From Ianthella basta (taxonomy: Eukaryota; Porifera; Demospongiae; Verongiida; Ianthellidae), in contig OZ025877.1 of the NCBI GenBank assembly GCA_964019415.1, positions 4,105,242-4,169,241 on the forward strand: DNA of 64,000 bases, given 5' to 3'. The position numbers and the translations under genes were made by a program. Shown here piece after piece: positions 1-10,534 of this stretch (position 1 is the first letter of the stretch; the number at the start of each line of letters is the position of its first letter). The notes under the pieces were generated by a model. That model worked only from the letters and a program-made list of their open reading frames with translations, did not search any database and was not told where the DNA came from.

Positions 1-705
1 CGTAGATTCTGCAGCTATGGCAATGAATGTCTATATATTATTTAGCTGATTCTAAATCTTGTAGACTGGTCTTTGGCATTGGGTTTATCTATTTTTAATA
101 CATGTCCTGTGGACATAGTGCACGAAACATGTAAATTTATGAGCTGCAACCAATATAATCTGTATGATGGCCTCATTTTAATACATGTAATAATGTTGTA
201 CTATTGTCACTGTATGCAGACAAACTAGATGTTTGCAATTGCTTTTTCTTTTGATCGAGCAAAGTGGCTGCTTTGGATGCGGACATTGCTAGGAAGAACA
301 GCTAAGCCGATTTGTTAGCAATTATGTGGAAAAGTACAATAAACCTATTATTAAATTGGTACAATCCTGTTTCCATACTCATTGCTCCTTCACTTTCTTG
401 AACCATACAGTCCTATATAATATTTTGTGAGCTTTCAACATCAATATGTTCCTCAAATTCATACACCATAGGGTATAGGTATTACCAATACAGGGTCACA
501 TTATGCTGTAATCTTTGTCTATAAACTTCCTCCTCCCACTAATTATTTCATTATACAAGTCCCCACTAATGTTGCTGCTGTGTTAATCCTTTGCTCTTCT
601 CTCCACCACACTATATTCCCCCAATAAATCTCATCCCTAGGTCTCCTTTGCATGCTGTAATGACTGTTTATGCTTCTATCTCACCTATTACTGCCCCTGC
701 TGCAG

Positions 706-885
706 TTGTTGATTGTGGGACCCCTCCTGCTGCTCATGTTAATGGTAATCAACCCGTGTACTCCAGTACAACCTTTGAGTCCACAGTGACATACACTTGT
801 CAACCAGGCTACATGCGGGTAGGAGATAGAACTATCACTTGTTTAGCAAATGGACAGTGGAGTGCAAGTGCGCCAGTTTGTAATC
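706..885 (+). CDS. CCP/sushi exon A1
   Basis: Symmetric phase 1-1 exon of 180 nt, acceptor TGCAG at 701-705 and donor GTGAGT at 886. It encodes one complete complement control protein (sushi) module: first Cys in VDCGTPPAAHVNG, second in VTYTC, third in TITC, the conserved Trp in GQWSASAPVC, then the fourth Cys. CCP modules are extracellular beta-sandwich domains used for protein binding. Part of a partial gene running off the left edge; the flanking exon partners are 1075-1251 and, after spliced-out insertions, the later units. Nearly identical to exon C1 (5151-5330), differing by a few residues such as CQPGYM versus CQSGYM. Which mature gene it belongs to cannot be proved without transcripts. 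Confidence 0.85.
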
Positions 886-1074
886 GTGAGTTAACTCTGC
901 AACAGCAAGCCTTTGACAGCTGATACTACAGCACCCATACTGTAACACAGCATCCTGATAGTGTAATGCCAGTGCCACTAAGAATACCTATTAATAATTC
1001 ATCAGTATTCATTTCTAACGTGATGGACGATTGTTTTTTAATCTGCTTCTTTCACACTAATAAACCTGCTGCAG

Positions 1075-1251
1075 CTATTTCCTGTGGGGTCCCTCCTGCT
1101 GCTCCCACTAATGGTCTACGTAGTACGTTCAGTACAACTTTTATGTCCAGAGTGACCTACAGCTGTCATGCAGGCTACACCCTGCAAGGGAACAGCACTT
1201 TAACTTGCAAGGCCAATGGACAGTGGAATCCAAGTGTGCCTACTTGCAAGA
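1075..1251 (+). CDS. CCP/sushi exon A2
   Basis: Phase 1-1 exon of 177 nt with acceptor TGCTGCAG and donor GTGAGT. It encodes a CCP module with four Cys: ISCGVPPAAPTNG, VTYSC, STLTC, then GQWNPSVPTC. Reading frame is open and phase matches exon A1, so A1 and A2 can be spliced directly. Closest relatives in the window are 3854-4030, 4196-4372 and 5508-5684, all sharing the STLTC core, so these exons arose by local duplication. Likely a structural ligand-binding module of a secreted or membrane protein; no specific ligand can be inferred. Confidence 0.83.
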
Positions 1252-1341
1252 GTGAGTTTACTCTGTAATGGGTAATTATGGTGTATCCCAGAATGCTAGA
1301 AATGGAGTCATTTCAGACTTCAAGGTATAGCTAAGTATTCC

Positions 1342-3530
1342 AATGGTTCAGGTGGTGGCTCTGATGGTCTGCTCCCCCAACATCTTCATCAAGACCTTAC
1401 CAGTCCTTCAGCTGGCGATGGTGGGGCATCCCTCTTGTCTGCTCTGGTACCCTTTGTGTTGGAAGGGAAAACACCGCCTTCCATTCGACCCCTCTTCTCG
1501 GAGCTAAGCTGACTGCCCTCAATAAGAAGAGTAGTTTGGTTTGGCCCATTGCTGCGGGTTACACACTGAGGAGGTTGATCTCCAAATGTGCCTGCCTCCA
1601 TGCTCTGGCTTCAATTCCCGATCTGCTGGCTCCCACCAACTGGGTTATGGCATTGAGGCTGGAGTTGAGGCAGCTATACATGCCAGCCGAGTATACCTTG
1701 CCCACCTGCCATCCAACAAAGCACTTGTCAAGGTGGACTTCCAGAATGCCTTCAACAGCATCCATCGAGACAAACTGCTGGAAGCAGTTAAAGGATGCAT
1801 GCCATATCTACTTCACTATGTGCATTCTGCCTACAGTGGACCATCTGTTCTCCTGTGGGACGGTGTTCAGCTTATCTCAGCTGAGGATTTTCAACAACCC
1901 CTTAGGTCCCATGTTGTTCTGCTTAGGGATTCATGATCTTGTGTCCTCCTTGTCAACTGAGTTCAATGTTTCTATCTAGATGATGGCACCATTGGTGATG
2001 ATTTGCTGGACCTTGAGAATGACTTAGCAGAAATTGAAAGTGTGGAAAAGGCCCTCGGGCTAGTTTTAAACATCATCTGCAAGTCAGAGGTGATTTCTCA
2101 CAATAAGTCTGCCGTTTCCTCCGTCCTCTCATCTCTCCACGATTTGCAGTTCACTGATGTTGAGCAAGCCCAATTGTTGGGATCTCCTTAGGTGGTGCAG
2201 CCATGCACCTATCTTTGCAGGAACAACTACATGAGCTGAAGCTAATTGGGGAACGGTTGTGCCATCTGTCCATGCATGATGCCATTACCATTCTCCGCCA
2301 TTCTTTATCGATTCCAAACCTCCTACACATCTTGCGGACATCCCCCGCCTTCTCATCTCCCTTCTTAGAAACAAGGTCCATTGTCTCCAGGATAACCAAC
2401 ATCTGCTTTGAATTTGTTGTGGTGCCAAGCGACCCTTCCTGTCAACCAGGGTGGCCTTGTGTTCCCAAAGCTGCTCTAGTCTTGCACGTCTGCCTTTCTG
2501 GCTTCTGCTGACGGAGCCTCCAAACTCATGTTAAAGCTTTTACCACCTCAGCTTCTGTCCATCCAATACATTTTCAAGGACTGTGCACTCACTGCTTGGA
2601 AGGGTGCTCTGCCAGCAGACACCCCCCTCCCCACCAACTTGAATCATCAGAAGTCTTGGGACCTACCCATTATCTAGCTTCACCTTGACACCCTCCTGGC
2701 TCGGTGTATTGACCAGACATCCCATTCCCATACCCACGGGGCAAGCTTCCGCGAATGAGGAGCTTGGCTTAACGCACTCACTCTTTGGGCCTCCGCATGT
2801 CAGATGATGTGATCCATACAGCCACTGGCCTGCGTGTCAGTGCTCCCATTTGTCTACCACACCCCTGCAGCTCCTGTGGTCATCTTGTAGATATATTTGG
2901 TCATCATGGGTGGAGCTGTAGGTTCAGCAAAGGGAGAGTCCCTTGTCATCACATGCTGAACACTATCATCCATCACTCCCTGGCCTTTGCTTACATACCC
3001 AGCAGATTGGAACCATCAAATGCCTCGACAGAGTAACAATGGTACCCTGGTCCAACGGAAGATTCCACATGTGTGACCCCACATGTGTAGACAGTCTCAC
3101 AAGCCAACTACAGCCATGCGGGTGGAGCCACTGCACTTGCTGAGTCTGGGAAGGCTAAGAAGCATGCCCATTTGAATCATGCCTACCTGTTCAAGCCTGT
3201 AGCTTTTGAAATTTGTGGAACAGTCAGGCCTGAGTCCATGTCTTTTTTCTGAAACACGGGTAAACGTCTCAGGTCTGTAACCAGAGAGCAAAGTTCGTTT
3301 GCCTATCTGCTCCAGTGCCTCTTTGTTGCCATCCAAGTGGGCAACTTGGCCTCCATTCTGGGATCACTCAATGCCACTGACATTGACTAGGTGACATTTC
3401 CCCTTTGTGGGGCTTATTCCCCTGTCGCTGATGATGACTAGGCTGCATGTTCTTTCTTGTTCTAGTTTTAGTTGTCTCTTATTTGCTTGTCCTTATAGTT
3501 ATTATTATCTTCTATTAATTAATGTGGTAC
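1342..3530 (+). mobile_element. Decayed non-LTR retrotransposon with C-terminal endonuclease-like domain
   Basis: Conceptual translation jumps frames but follows a reverse transcriptase: KLTALNKKS and YTLRRLISKCAC at about 1500-1600, the palm motif VDFQNAFNSIHRDKLLEAV at about 1733-1790, and YLDDGT-like text at about 1975-1990. Downstream (2840-3110) is a C-x2-C ... H-x3-C zinc knuckle, an HMLNTIIHHSLA helix and a CDPTCVDSL segment, resembling the restriction-like endonuclease end of some non-LTR elements. Many stops and frameshifts make it dead. It ends in a 3' tail (about 3390-3500) also found at 31268-31385. It lies between CCP units A and B and appears to have replaced the first ~360 bases of B. 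Family name is not assigned; the REL-type assignment is inference. Confidence 0.75.
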
Positions 3531-3853
3531 AATCCTGATTCTATACTCATTGCTCCATCACTTTCTTGGACCATGAAGTCCCAATTTTTGTGAGCTTTCA
3601 ACATCCACGTTCCTCACATTCATACACTATAAGGTATAGGTATCACCAATACAGTGTCTTTGTCTTGGACTATAATCTTCTTCCTCCCACTAATTATTTT
3701 CATTATACAAGTCCCCACTGATGTTGCTGCTATGTCAATCTTTCGCTCTTCTCTCCATCACACTATTCTCCCTAAATCTCATCTCTAGGTCTCCTTTGCT
3801 TGCTGTAATGACTGTTTATGCTTCTATCCCACCTATTACTGCCCCTGCTGCAG

Positions 3854-4030
3854 TTGTTGATTGTGGGACCCCTCCTGCTGCTCATGTTAATGTTCGACGT
3901 GGTACCTTCAGTACAACATTTATGTCCACAGTAACCTACAGCTGTGATAGAGGCTACACCATGCAAGGGAGCAGCACTTTAACTTGCATGGCCAATGGAC
4001 AGTGGAATGCAAGTGCACCACTTTGTATTC
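3854..4030 (+). CDS. CCP/sushi exon B1
   Basis: Phase 1-1 exon of 177 nt, acceptor CTGCTGCAG, donor GTGAGT. The start matches exon A1 (VDCGTPPAAHVN) but the remainder matches the A2/C2 type (FSTTFMSTVTYSC, STLTC, GQWNASAPLC). This makes B1 look like a chimera of the two exon types, possibly by unequal crossover or gene conversion. All four Cys and the Trp of a CCP module are present and the frame is open. Confidence 0.82.
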
Positions 4031-4195
4031 GTGAGTTACAGAAAATCTGCAAAAGCAAACCTTTACTAGTGTAAGGTACTGCACTTGTACTATCAAGTAG
4101 CATCCTAGTAGTATAATGCCAGACACCACTAAGTGGGAGACAGAATCAAATTCTACTGTGAGAATGTCTTTATTATATTTTCACACCTGCTGCAG

Positions 4196-4372
4196 CTATT
4201 TCCTGTGCGGCCCCTCCTGCTGCTCCTGCTAATGGTCAACGAATTATCTCCAGTACAACTTTTATGTCCTCAGTGACCTACAGCTGTGATACAGGCTACG
4301 CCCTGCAAGGGAAGAGCACTTTAACTTGCATGCACAATGAACAGTGGAGTTCAAGTGTGCCTACTTGCAACA
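4196..4372 (+). CDS. CCP/sushi exon B2
   Basis: No ATG lies in this exon near its start, so it is easy to miss; it is found by its splice sites (acceptor CTGCTGCAG, donor GTGAGT) and phase 1-1 length of 177 nt. The frame reads ISCAAPPAAPANG ... VTYSC ... STLTCMHNEQW ... VPTC, with all four CCP cysteines and Trp. It is the partner of exon B1 and has the same intron context as exon A2. Confidence 0.8.
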
Positions 4373-5150
4373 GTGAGTTTACTCTGTAATGGGTAATATT
4401 GGTTTATCCCAGAATGCTAGAAATGTGGTCATTTCAGACTTCAAGTTATAGCTAATTATTCTAACAACTCTGTAGATTCTGCAGCCATGGCAATGAAAGT
4501 CTATATATTATTATTTTGCTGATTCTAAATTTCGTAGACTAGTCTTTGGCATTAATTGGGTCTAGCTGTTTTTAATACATGTCCTGTGGACAGAGTGCAC
4601 GGAGCATGTAAATTTATAAGATGCAACCGGTATAATCTGTATATAATGGCCCTCTTTAATACATGTAATAATTTTGTACTATTGTCAATGTATGCAGACA
4701 AACTAGATGTTTGCAATTGCTTTTTTTCTTTTGATCGAGCAAAGTGGCTGCTCTGGATGCAGACATTGCTTGGAAGAACAGCTAAGCCGATTTGTTAGCT
4801 GTTTTGTGGAAAAGTACAATGCACCTTATATTAAATTGGTACAATCCTGATTCCTTACTCATTGCTTGGACCATGAAGTCCCAATTTTTGTGAGCTTTCA
4901 ACATCCATATGTCCCTCATATTCATACACTATAGGGTATAGGTATCACCAATACAGTAATCTTTGTCTATAATCTTCCTCCTCCCACTAATTATTTTCAA
5001 TATACAAGTCCCCACTGATGTTGCTGCTGTGTTAATCCTTTGCTCTTCTCTCCACCACACAATTCTCCCTAAATCTCATCCTTAGGTCTCCTTTGCTTGC
5101 TGTCATGACTGTTTATGCTTCTATCTCACCTATTACTGCCCCTGCTGCAG

Positions 5151-5330
5151 TTGTTGATTGTGGGACCCCTCCTGCTGCTCATGTTAATGGTAATCAACCC
5201 GTGTACTCCAGTACAACCTTTGAGTCCACAGTGACATACACTTGTCAGTCAGGCTACATGCGGGTAGGAGATAGAACTATCACTTGTTTGGCAAATGGAC
5301 AGTGGAGTGCAAGTGCACCAGTTTGTAATC
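5151..5330 (+). CDS. CCP/sushi exon C1
   Basis: Phase 1-1 exon of 180 nt, acceptor CTGCTGCAG, donor GTGAGT. It encodes a CCP module nearly identical to exon A1: VDCGTPPAAHVNG, VTYTCQSGYMRVG, TITCLANGQW, APVC. The near identity of exon and introns between A and C implies a recent duplication or ongoing homogenisation. Confidence 0.85.
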
Positions 5331-5507
5331 GTGAGTTAACTCTGCAACAGTAAGCCTTTGGCAGCTGATACTACGGCACCCATACTATAAAGCAGCATCC
5401 TGATAATGTAATACCAGAGCACCACTAAAATATTACCAGTATTCATTTCTACCGTTATGGACAATTGTTTTTAATCTACTTCTTTCACACTCACTAACCC
5501 GTTGTAG

Positions 5508-5684
5508 CTATTTCCTGTGTGGCCCCTCCTGATGCTCCTACTAATGGTCGACGTGGTACGTTCAATACAACCTTTATGTCCACAGTAACCTACAGCTGTG
5601 ATACAGGCTACGCCCTGCAAGGGAACAGCACTTTAACTTGCATGGCCAATGGACAGTGGAGTCCAAGTGCACCAGTTTGTAATC
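5508..5684 (+). CDS. CCP/sushi exon C2
   Basis: Phase 1-1 exon of 177 nt after acceptor GTTGTAG, donor GTGAGT. It encodes ISCVAPPDAPTNG, VTYSCDTGYALQG, STLTCMANGQW, APVC, a complete CCP module. It shares its second half with exons A2 and B2. The acceptor differs from its paralogues (GTTGTAG rather than CTGCAG) but keeps AG. Confidence 0.8.
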
Positions 5685-5827
5685 GTGAGTTACAGTAACT
5701 CTTCAGCAGCAAACCTTCACAGATGGTACTGCACTCTTACTATCAAGCAGCATTGTAATAATTTAATGTCAGACACCACTAAGTGGAGACAGAATCTAAT
5801 TCTACTGTAGGGATAATTTTTTCACAC

Positions 5828-5876
5828 TTAAATTGCATGGCCAACAAACAGTGTAGTCCTAGTGTTCCTACTTGCA
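5828..5876 (+). pseudogene. Truncated CCP exon stub
   Basis: Only the last third of a CCP exon remains: LNCMANKQC then VPTC followed by GTGAGT. The conserved Trp codon TGG has become TGT (Cys). The intron text upstream (GACACCACTAAGTGG onward, about 5771) matches the intron before exon B2, so an internal deletion removed the acceptor and the first ~130 nt of an old exon. Confidence 0.7.
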
Positions 5877-5900
5877 GTGAGTTAAATGTTATAGTAGCAA

Positions 5901-6719
5901 AGATCATTCCATGCACATGTACTTGTTGCTGTGCATAGTCCCAGAAATTCTAATCCAATATAATTATGGTGTGTCAGCCATATAATATGTATGGGGGCAG
6001 ATCTGATCGATGGAACAACCACTTGCAACCAAGTTGCATTAAGTTAACATTGTAGTAACAACGACCATGCATAGAGACAACCCCCATGTACACCCCTCCA
6101 AGACATAGTCAGAGTATTTCTAGTTTCATCAATTTTGGTGAGTCCCATGAATACTGTACCCTAACTTTTGCTAATGGTCTATAGCGTATAAAGCTTAAGC
6201 ATGTGCGTACTATTCGAAATTTCCTCCAGATGGTGCGCGTAGTGCTGAGAGCGAACTGCCTTCTGCCACAGCAGAACTTTAACCACTGTAGTGAATGCGG
6301 GTGTGCTGTAAAGCACTTGCAGCTCTTTGTGTGCCTCCATTCATGTCCCTGTCCTCTCATTCGTGTCGTTTAGAGAGCATTCACACATTTGCATGTGTGT
6401 GTTTAGCTACATGCGTGTTTCTGTGTGTGAGTGTTTGTGTATATGGGAAATGGGATTATGGTAAAGGGATTACTGGAAGATGTTGTTTTGGACGATTGTG
6501 GATTCCCATGTACCCTTGAAGAAAGCTAGAGTGAGAGTCAAAACACTACCATGGATAACACGTGAACTACGTGTGTTGATTGTAAGAAAGCTAAGAAGAC
6601 TGGAAATGAGGAAGACTGAATGCACTATAAGGAGTTGAGAAATGAGGAGGCAAAGTTGCAGTACTTTTGGGTACTCTCCGAGTCTCAGTTATCAAACAAA
6701 ACCAAGTAGACCTGGACAG
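5901..6719. other. No gene seen; intronic or intergenic
   Basis: Short open frames here lack splice context and domain similarity. A GT-rich stretch lies at about 6395-6440. From about 6520 the sequence starts to look like the 5' flank of the LINE remnant that follows. Confidence 0.5.
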
Positions 6720-8075
6720 AAATAAATAGGCTGTTTGAAAGAAGCGACAGAGACTGGTGGTGTTGAGACACTAAGGAGAGATACTCATGCAGAGGTACTA
6801 ACAGATGAGCAAGCCATTGCAGAGGAACTTAGTGATTTCTTCTCATCTGTTGTTGGGATGACAAATGATGGGAATCCTAGGGAGGTTATGTACAATGTGC
6901 GTGTGCTGTTGAAGGCATGTGATTCAAGCTTTAACTTTAGTGAAATTGAGGAGGAGGACGTATTGAAGTTACTAAAGGTATTAGACCCAAATAAGGCAAT
7001 CGGTGTTGACAAAATTGGTGGTAAACATGTTTGCATGGCTGCATGGGGAATTAGCCAGAGTCTGACTTTGCTGTTTAACTCTAGCTTCAAGTGTGGAGAT
7101 CTGCCAAGTGAATGGAAGGCAGCACTGGTTACACCTATGCCAAAGAATGGATCAAGCGACCTTGTGGGGAACTACAGACCTATTTAGGTGCTCCCAGTGG
7201 TTGTGCTAGAATGACTTGTGCATAGGCAGTTGTACACCTATCTACAAGAGAATAACCTGCTTCACCCCACACAGTTTGAATTTAGACCTGGTCATCTACT
7301 CAAGATGTACTGATGAGTCAGGTCGATTAATGGAGGGATGCATTAGATAATGATCAGCTGGTGGGTGCCATTTTAATGGATCTAAGCAAAGCATTTGATA
7401 TGGTAGATCATGCTATTTTGCTACAGAAGCTAGCCAAGTATGGTGTCAATGGTGCTGAGATGGGATGGTTTTTAGCGTACCTACGTGATAGGAAGCAAAG
7501 AGTGCGTGTTGGTGTTAGCTGAAATTCAGAGGGGAGTCACACAGGGTTCAATCCTTGACCCATATTCTGTACGTAAATGATCTGCCACAGGCCATTCGAT
7601 CTGGAAATGCTAGGCAGTTTTGAGACGCCTTCAGCATTTGCTACCAACTACTATCAAACAGAGTATCTATAATGCTATTGTCTTGCCCGACTTAGATTAC
7701 CGTTCAACTGCATGGTTAGAGTGTTCATTGAAGTTGCGCCTGGATTTGGAGAGAATCAAGGACGATGGTATGCATATCGTACTTTCAAAGCCTCCCAAAA
7801 CCCCTAGTGAAGGACTTCGGCAGGTTTTGGGATGGAAGACACTGAAGAAGAGAAGGGAGCAGATGAGAATGGCTATGGTGCACAGATGCATGACAGGACG
7901 AGCCCCCATTACCATCAGTGAATGTCTGAAGACAAATGCCAGATTAGTATTACCTGAACATGTGGCAAATTTAACCTGATCCTCCCCCTTCCCTCATTCA
8001 CCTCAGAGCAAGCCAGGAGTGGAACAATCTTCCTAGAGAATTAAGATCGTAGGCAGTCCTAGTGAATTTATAAGA
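6720..8075 (+). mobile_element. LINE (CR1/jockey-like) reverse transcriptase remnant
   Basis: The longest intact stretch (6735-7187) reads as the RT N-terminal palm: LKVLDPNKAIGVDKIGGKHV, then LPSEWKAALVTPMPKNG and GNYRPI, the last followed by a stop. After frame breaks comes ILMDLSKAFDMVDHAILL (about 7370-7425) and FLAYLRDRKQRVRVGVS. The catalytic YADD block is missing: the frame jumps near 7620 to the C-terminal part (LEYRS-like DLDYRSTAW, then a long helical C-terminus ending about 7978). Stops and deletions mean no activity. It separates the CCP exons from the TSP1 exons. CR1/jockey placement rests on remembered motif style only. Confidence 0.78.
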
Positions 8076-8435
8076 AAGATTGGAATTATTGATTGAAATC
8101 TTCATATTAATTGAGTTTAAGCTTGCAAATGACTTAATACGTTTCCCTTTTTCCTCATTAACCATAGCTATATAGGCATAATATCAATTGTCTGTCTTTT
8201 TAGCTTACCTTATCTGTAAATTTAGGGCCTCTGGAAGGCCAGCATTTTTGCTGAAGGGGTACTTCCTGTTCACTTACTTGACTGTGCTTTTGGCAACTCT
8301 GAAAATAAAATTGCACAAAATGTCTTAATCCACAATCTTCAGAAATAAACTTATGCCAAGTACATTCTCAAATTTGACCATTTAATCTAGACATTTGCTT
8401 AATTTGCTTACATTGGTTGCTCTATGTTCATGCAG

Positions 8436-8606
8436 GAGCTGTTGATGGAGGCTGGTCAGACTGGGTTAAGGGTGCTTGCTCCATCACATGTGGTGGAGAG
8501 GGTATACAGGTAGATACCAGAACATGTGATAATCCTGCACCTCAGAACGGAGGACAAGCCTGCAATGGGACAGCTAAAAGAACCTTACCTTGTTTAACCT
8601 GCCCAT
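8436..8606 (+). CDS. TSP1 exon 1
   Basis: Phase 1-1 exon of 171 nt, acceptor CATGCAG, donor GTACGT chosen because it keeps phase 1 like its sister exon ending at 9771. It encodes a thrombospondin type-1 repeat: GGWSDWVKGACSITCGGEG, six Cys in the TSP1 pattern, ending LTCP. TSP1 modules are extracellular three-stranded domains with a Trp-Arg ladder; WSDW is the typical C-mannosylation context. The preceding exon is unknown; it could be the CCP exons upstream (all phase 1). Confidence 0.82.
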
Positions 8607-8770
8607 GTACGTAAACCATGTAAATGTTTCATTTATATGTCCAATAGTCTATACTTTGGATGTTGCTGTTGAAAATATGTAATGTGCTTATAATTACAAT
8701 GATATAAAGTCTGCTGAGTGCCATGTGCTCAGTAATTTTTTGCTTCAGAGTTGATTTACTTTTCATACAG

Positions 8771-8929
8771 GTGAGGAAACCTGGTCTCCCTGGTCACCTG
8801 AACCATGCTCCAAAACTTGTGGAAGAGGGACCAGAAGGAGCACCAGACACTGCACTACTCCAGACCAGCCTGACTGCTGTCAAGGGAGCAACACTACCAT
8901 TGAACTGTGTGAATTGGAGGAGTGCCCTC
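8771..8929 (+). CDS. TSP1 exon 2
   Basis: Phase 1-1 exon of 159 nt, acceptor TTTCATACAG, donor GTGAGC. It reads ETWSPWSPEPCSKTCGRGT, then RHC, DCC and ELEECP, a TSP1 repeat with the WSPW motif. Splicing to exon 1 recreates a TGT Cys codon across the junction. The last part is shorter than exons 1 and 3, with a DCC vicinal cysteine pair also seen in exon 4. Confidence 0.8.
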
Positions 8930-9597
8930 GTGAGCATTATGCAGTCAGATTTGTAATAGTTAAATGCCGCCTCAGAGGTGTCTGCAGGATTTAGAGCATG
9001 AAGCTCAAGAGCAGCACCAGAGTGCTGAGTGGTCTAAATCATTTTAGACACTAATTAATATAGATATAAATATAATAATAATACAATAATAATAGACACT
9101 GTTAACTATTCCAATCAAAATCCTAGCTCTTGACAAGTAATGTTCTCTTCATTGGCAACCAACGACAATGCGGGAGCCTAATAGAGGAACTATATGGCAC
9201 CTGTGAACTTTCTCCTTACACTCCACCTTAAATTCTGCCCTTACTCTAATATGCTATGTAGGGAAGCCATTGTACTAGCTAGGGCTGAAGGAATTATTCG
9301 CAGCGACAAATGCATATGAGAGCAGTTACAAAATGGCTGTGATGACGCCAACTTCATGCACACTCTGCCTACCACGCAAGTGTCAGGGATTTAAAAGCAC
9401 GCATGTAGCAATTGGAATGCTTCTCCTTTGTTTAGATGCCTTACCATGGCAAGGGATCTGTACATTTACACCTTGCAAGCCTGCTGCTTTCATGCGCTGA
9501 ATGATATAATGGGCATTATAATTCATGAATTGTGATCAAACTGTTCTTAATTGTTTCTCCAACCTTTACTTGCCTGCATTCAATCTGTGGAACAAAG
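8930..9597. other. Intron between TSP1 exons 2 and 3
   Basis: 668 bases without recognisable coding sequence. There is an AT-rich (ATA/ATAAT) stretch at about 9055-9100. No element ends were identified. Confidence 0.5.
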
Positions 9598-9771
9598 CTA
9601 TTCATGGTGGTTGGTCTACCTGGATTGAGGCATCATCCTGCACAGTGTCCTGTGGAGGAGGAGGAAGAAAGGTCTTGGTGCGAACATGTAACAGCCCAGT
9701 CCCTGACAATGGAGGAAAGTTCTGCGAGGGGCCATCATATAAGATAGACACCACCTGTGGAGACTGCCCTT
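9598..9771 (+). CDS. TSP1 exon 3
   Basis: Phase 1-1 exon of 174 nt, acceptor ACAAAG (weak polypyrimidine tract), donor GTGAGT. It encodes IHGGWSTWIEASSCTVSCGG, RTCNSPVPDNGGKFC, then CGDCP: a TSP1 repeat most like exon 1 in length and spacing. Exons 1 and 3 form one subtype and exons 2 and 4 another, suggesting duplication of a two-exon pair. Confidence 0.8.
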
Positions 9772-9849
9772 GTGAGTTGTTGTATATATGGGTTACATAC
9801 TATACTTGAATTATGCTGTTATTTTACAAATGCTGTGGTCATTTTTCAG

Positions 9850-10010
9850 GTGATGCTGGCTGGTCTTCCTGGAGCTCTGGTGCCTGCAGAGGTCCTTGTG
9901 GGCAGAAAGGTACTGCTCTAGCCACGAGAAAATGCAGAGGTCCCTCAGAGTGCTGCCCTGGGGAGAGTAGACAAGAAGAAGACTGCACCAATGTTCCTTG
10001 TAGTGGGTAG
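9850..10010 (+). CDS. TSP1 exon 4, possibly terminal
   Basis: Starts after acceptor TTTTTCAG in phase 1; the junction with exon 3 rebuilds a Cys codon. It encodes GWSSWSSGACRGPCG, RKC, SECCPG, DCTNVPC, then SG and a TAG stop at 10008-10010. If the stop is real, this ends a CCP/TSP1 protein with no transmembrane segment. Alternatively a GTAGTG donor at 10000 would keep phase 1 as in the sister exons, and the gene would continue. No poly(A) signal was confirmed. Confidence 0.72.
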
Positions 10011-10534
10011 CCCAATAGACACACACTGGCATGTAGTTAGCTAGACAGTGCAGGTATGTTTGGTAGGGAACTCTCATTATAGTTATATATAGCTTTTGAT
10101 CAGTAAAAATAGGAGTGTGAACATTGTACCCATGCAATATTGTTGTGCTAACCTGATCAAGTTGTTTGAAAACATGACAATATACGTGACAAATGCATGC
10201 CCACATATCTTGCATATGAATGCTTACACCTCAAGGTCAACCGCTTGCATCAAACCTCCAGCTACACAGCCTAATCATATTCATTATGCTATATAGGCTA
10301 CACTCACACAAAACAGCTGTTGAGTATATGGACATGATGTGTGTATGCTGAGTCTGATATGTTTGCCACGAGCATAAAATATAATTACAATCCTTGGACA
10401 TTGAGCATGAATCAGGAGGGAATATAAACTCCAGCATTAGCTACTGATCCATCTATTAGGTGAGTTAGTGTAAGTGTATCTTACCATAATGCAGCGAATG
10501 TCGGATTTTTATGTTTGTTTGTTACCTCATAAAA
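10011..10534. other. No gene seen
   Basis: AT-rich sequence after the TSP1 stop with only chance open frames. It may hold the 3' untranslated region of the TSP1 gene. Confidence 0.45.

Larger units (their letters stand above)
1..1341 (+). repeat. Tandem segmental duplication, unit A (two CCP exons)
   Basis: Bases 1-1341 align by eye with 4471-5900 (unit C) and, from about base 358, with 3531-4470 (unit B). The homology covers introns as well as exons, for example the shared TGTAGATTCTGCAG start and the shared intron text before each CCP exon. Homology stops near 1341, where retrotransposon sequence begins. The left end is cut by the window. Confidence 0.85.
3531..4470 (+). repeat. Tandem segmental duplication, unit B (5' truncated)
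   Basis: Starts with GGTACAATCCTGATT, matching unit A from about base 358 and unit C from about 4838. It retains both CCP exons and runs into unit C at about 4470. The first ~360 bases present in A and C are absent, and the retrotransposon at 1342-3530 sits at this edge. Confidence 0.8.
4471..5900 (+). repeat. Tandem segmental duplication, unit C
   Basis: Full-length third copy of the CCP unit, beginning TGTAGATTCTGCAGCC like base 1 of the window. It contains two intact CCP exons followed by a truncated CCP stub at 5828-5876, so the ancestral unit may have had a further exon or a partial extra copy. Confidence 0.83.
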
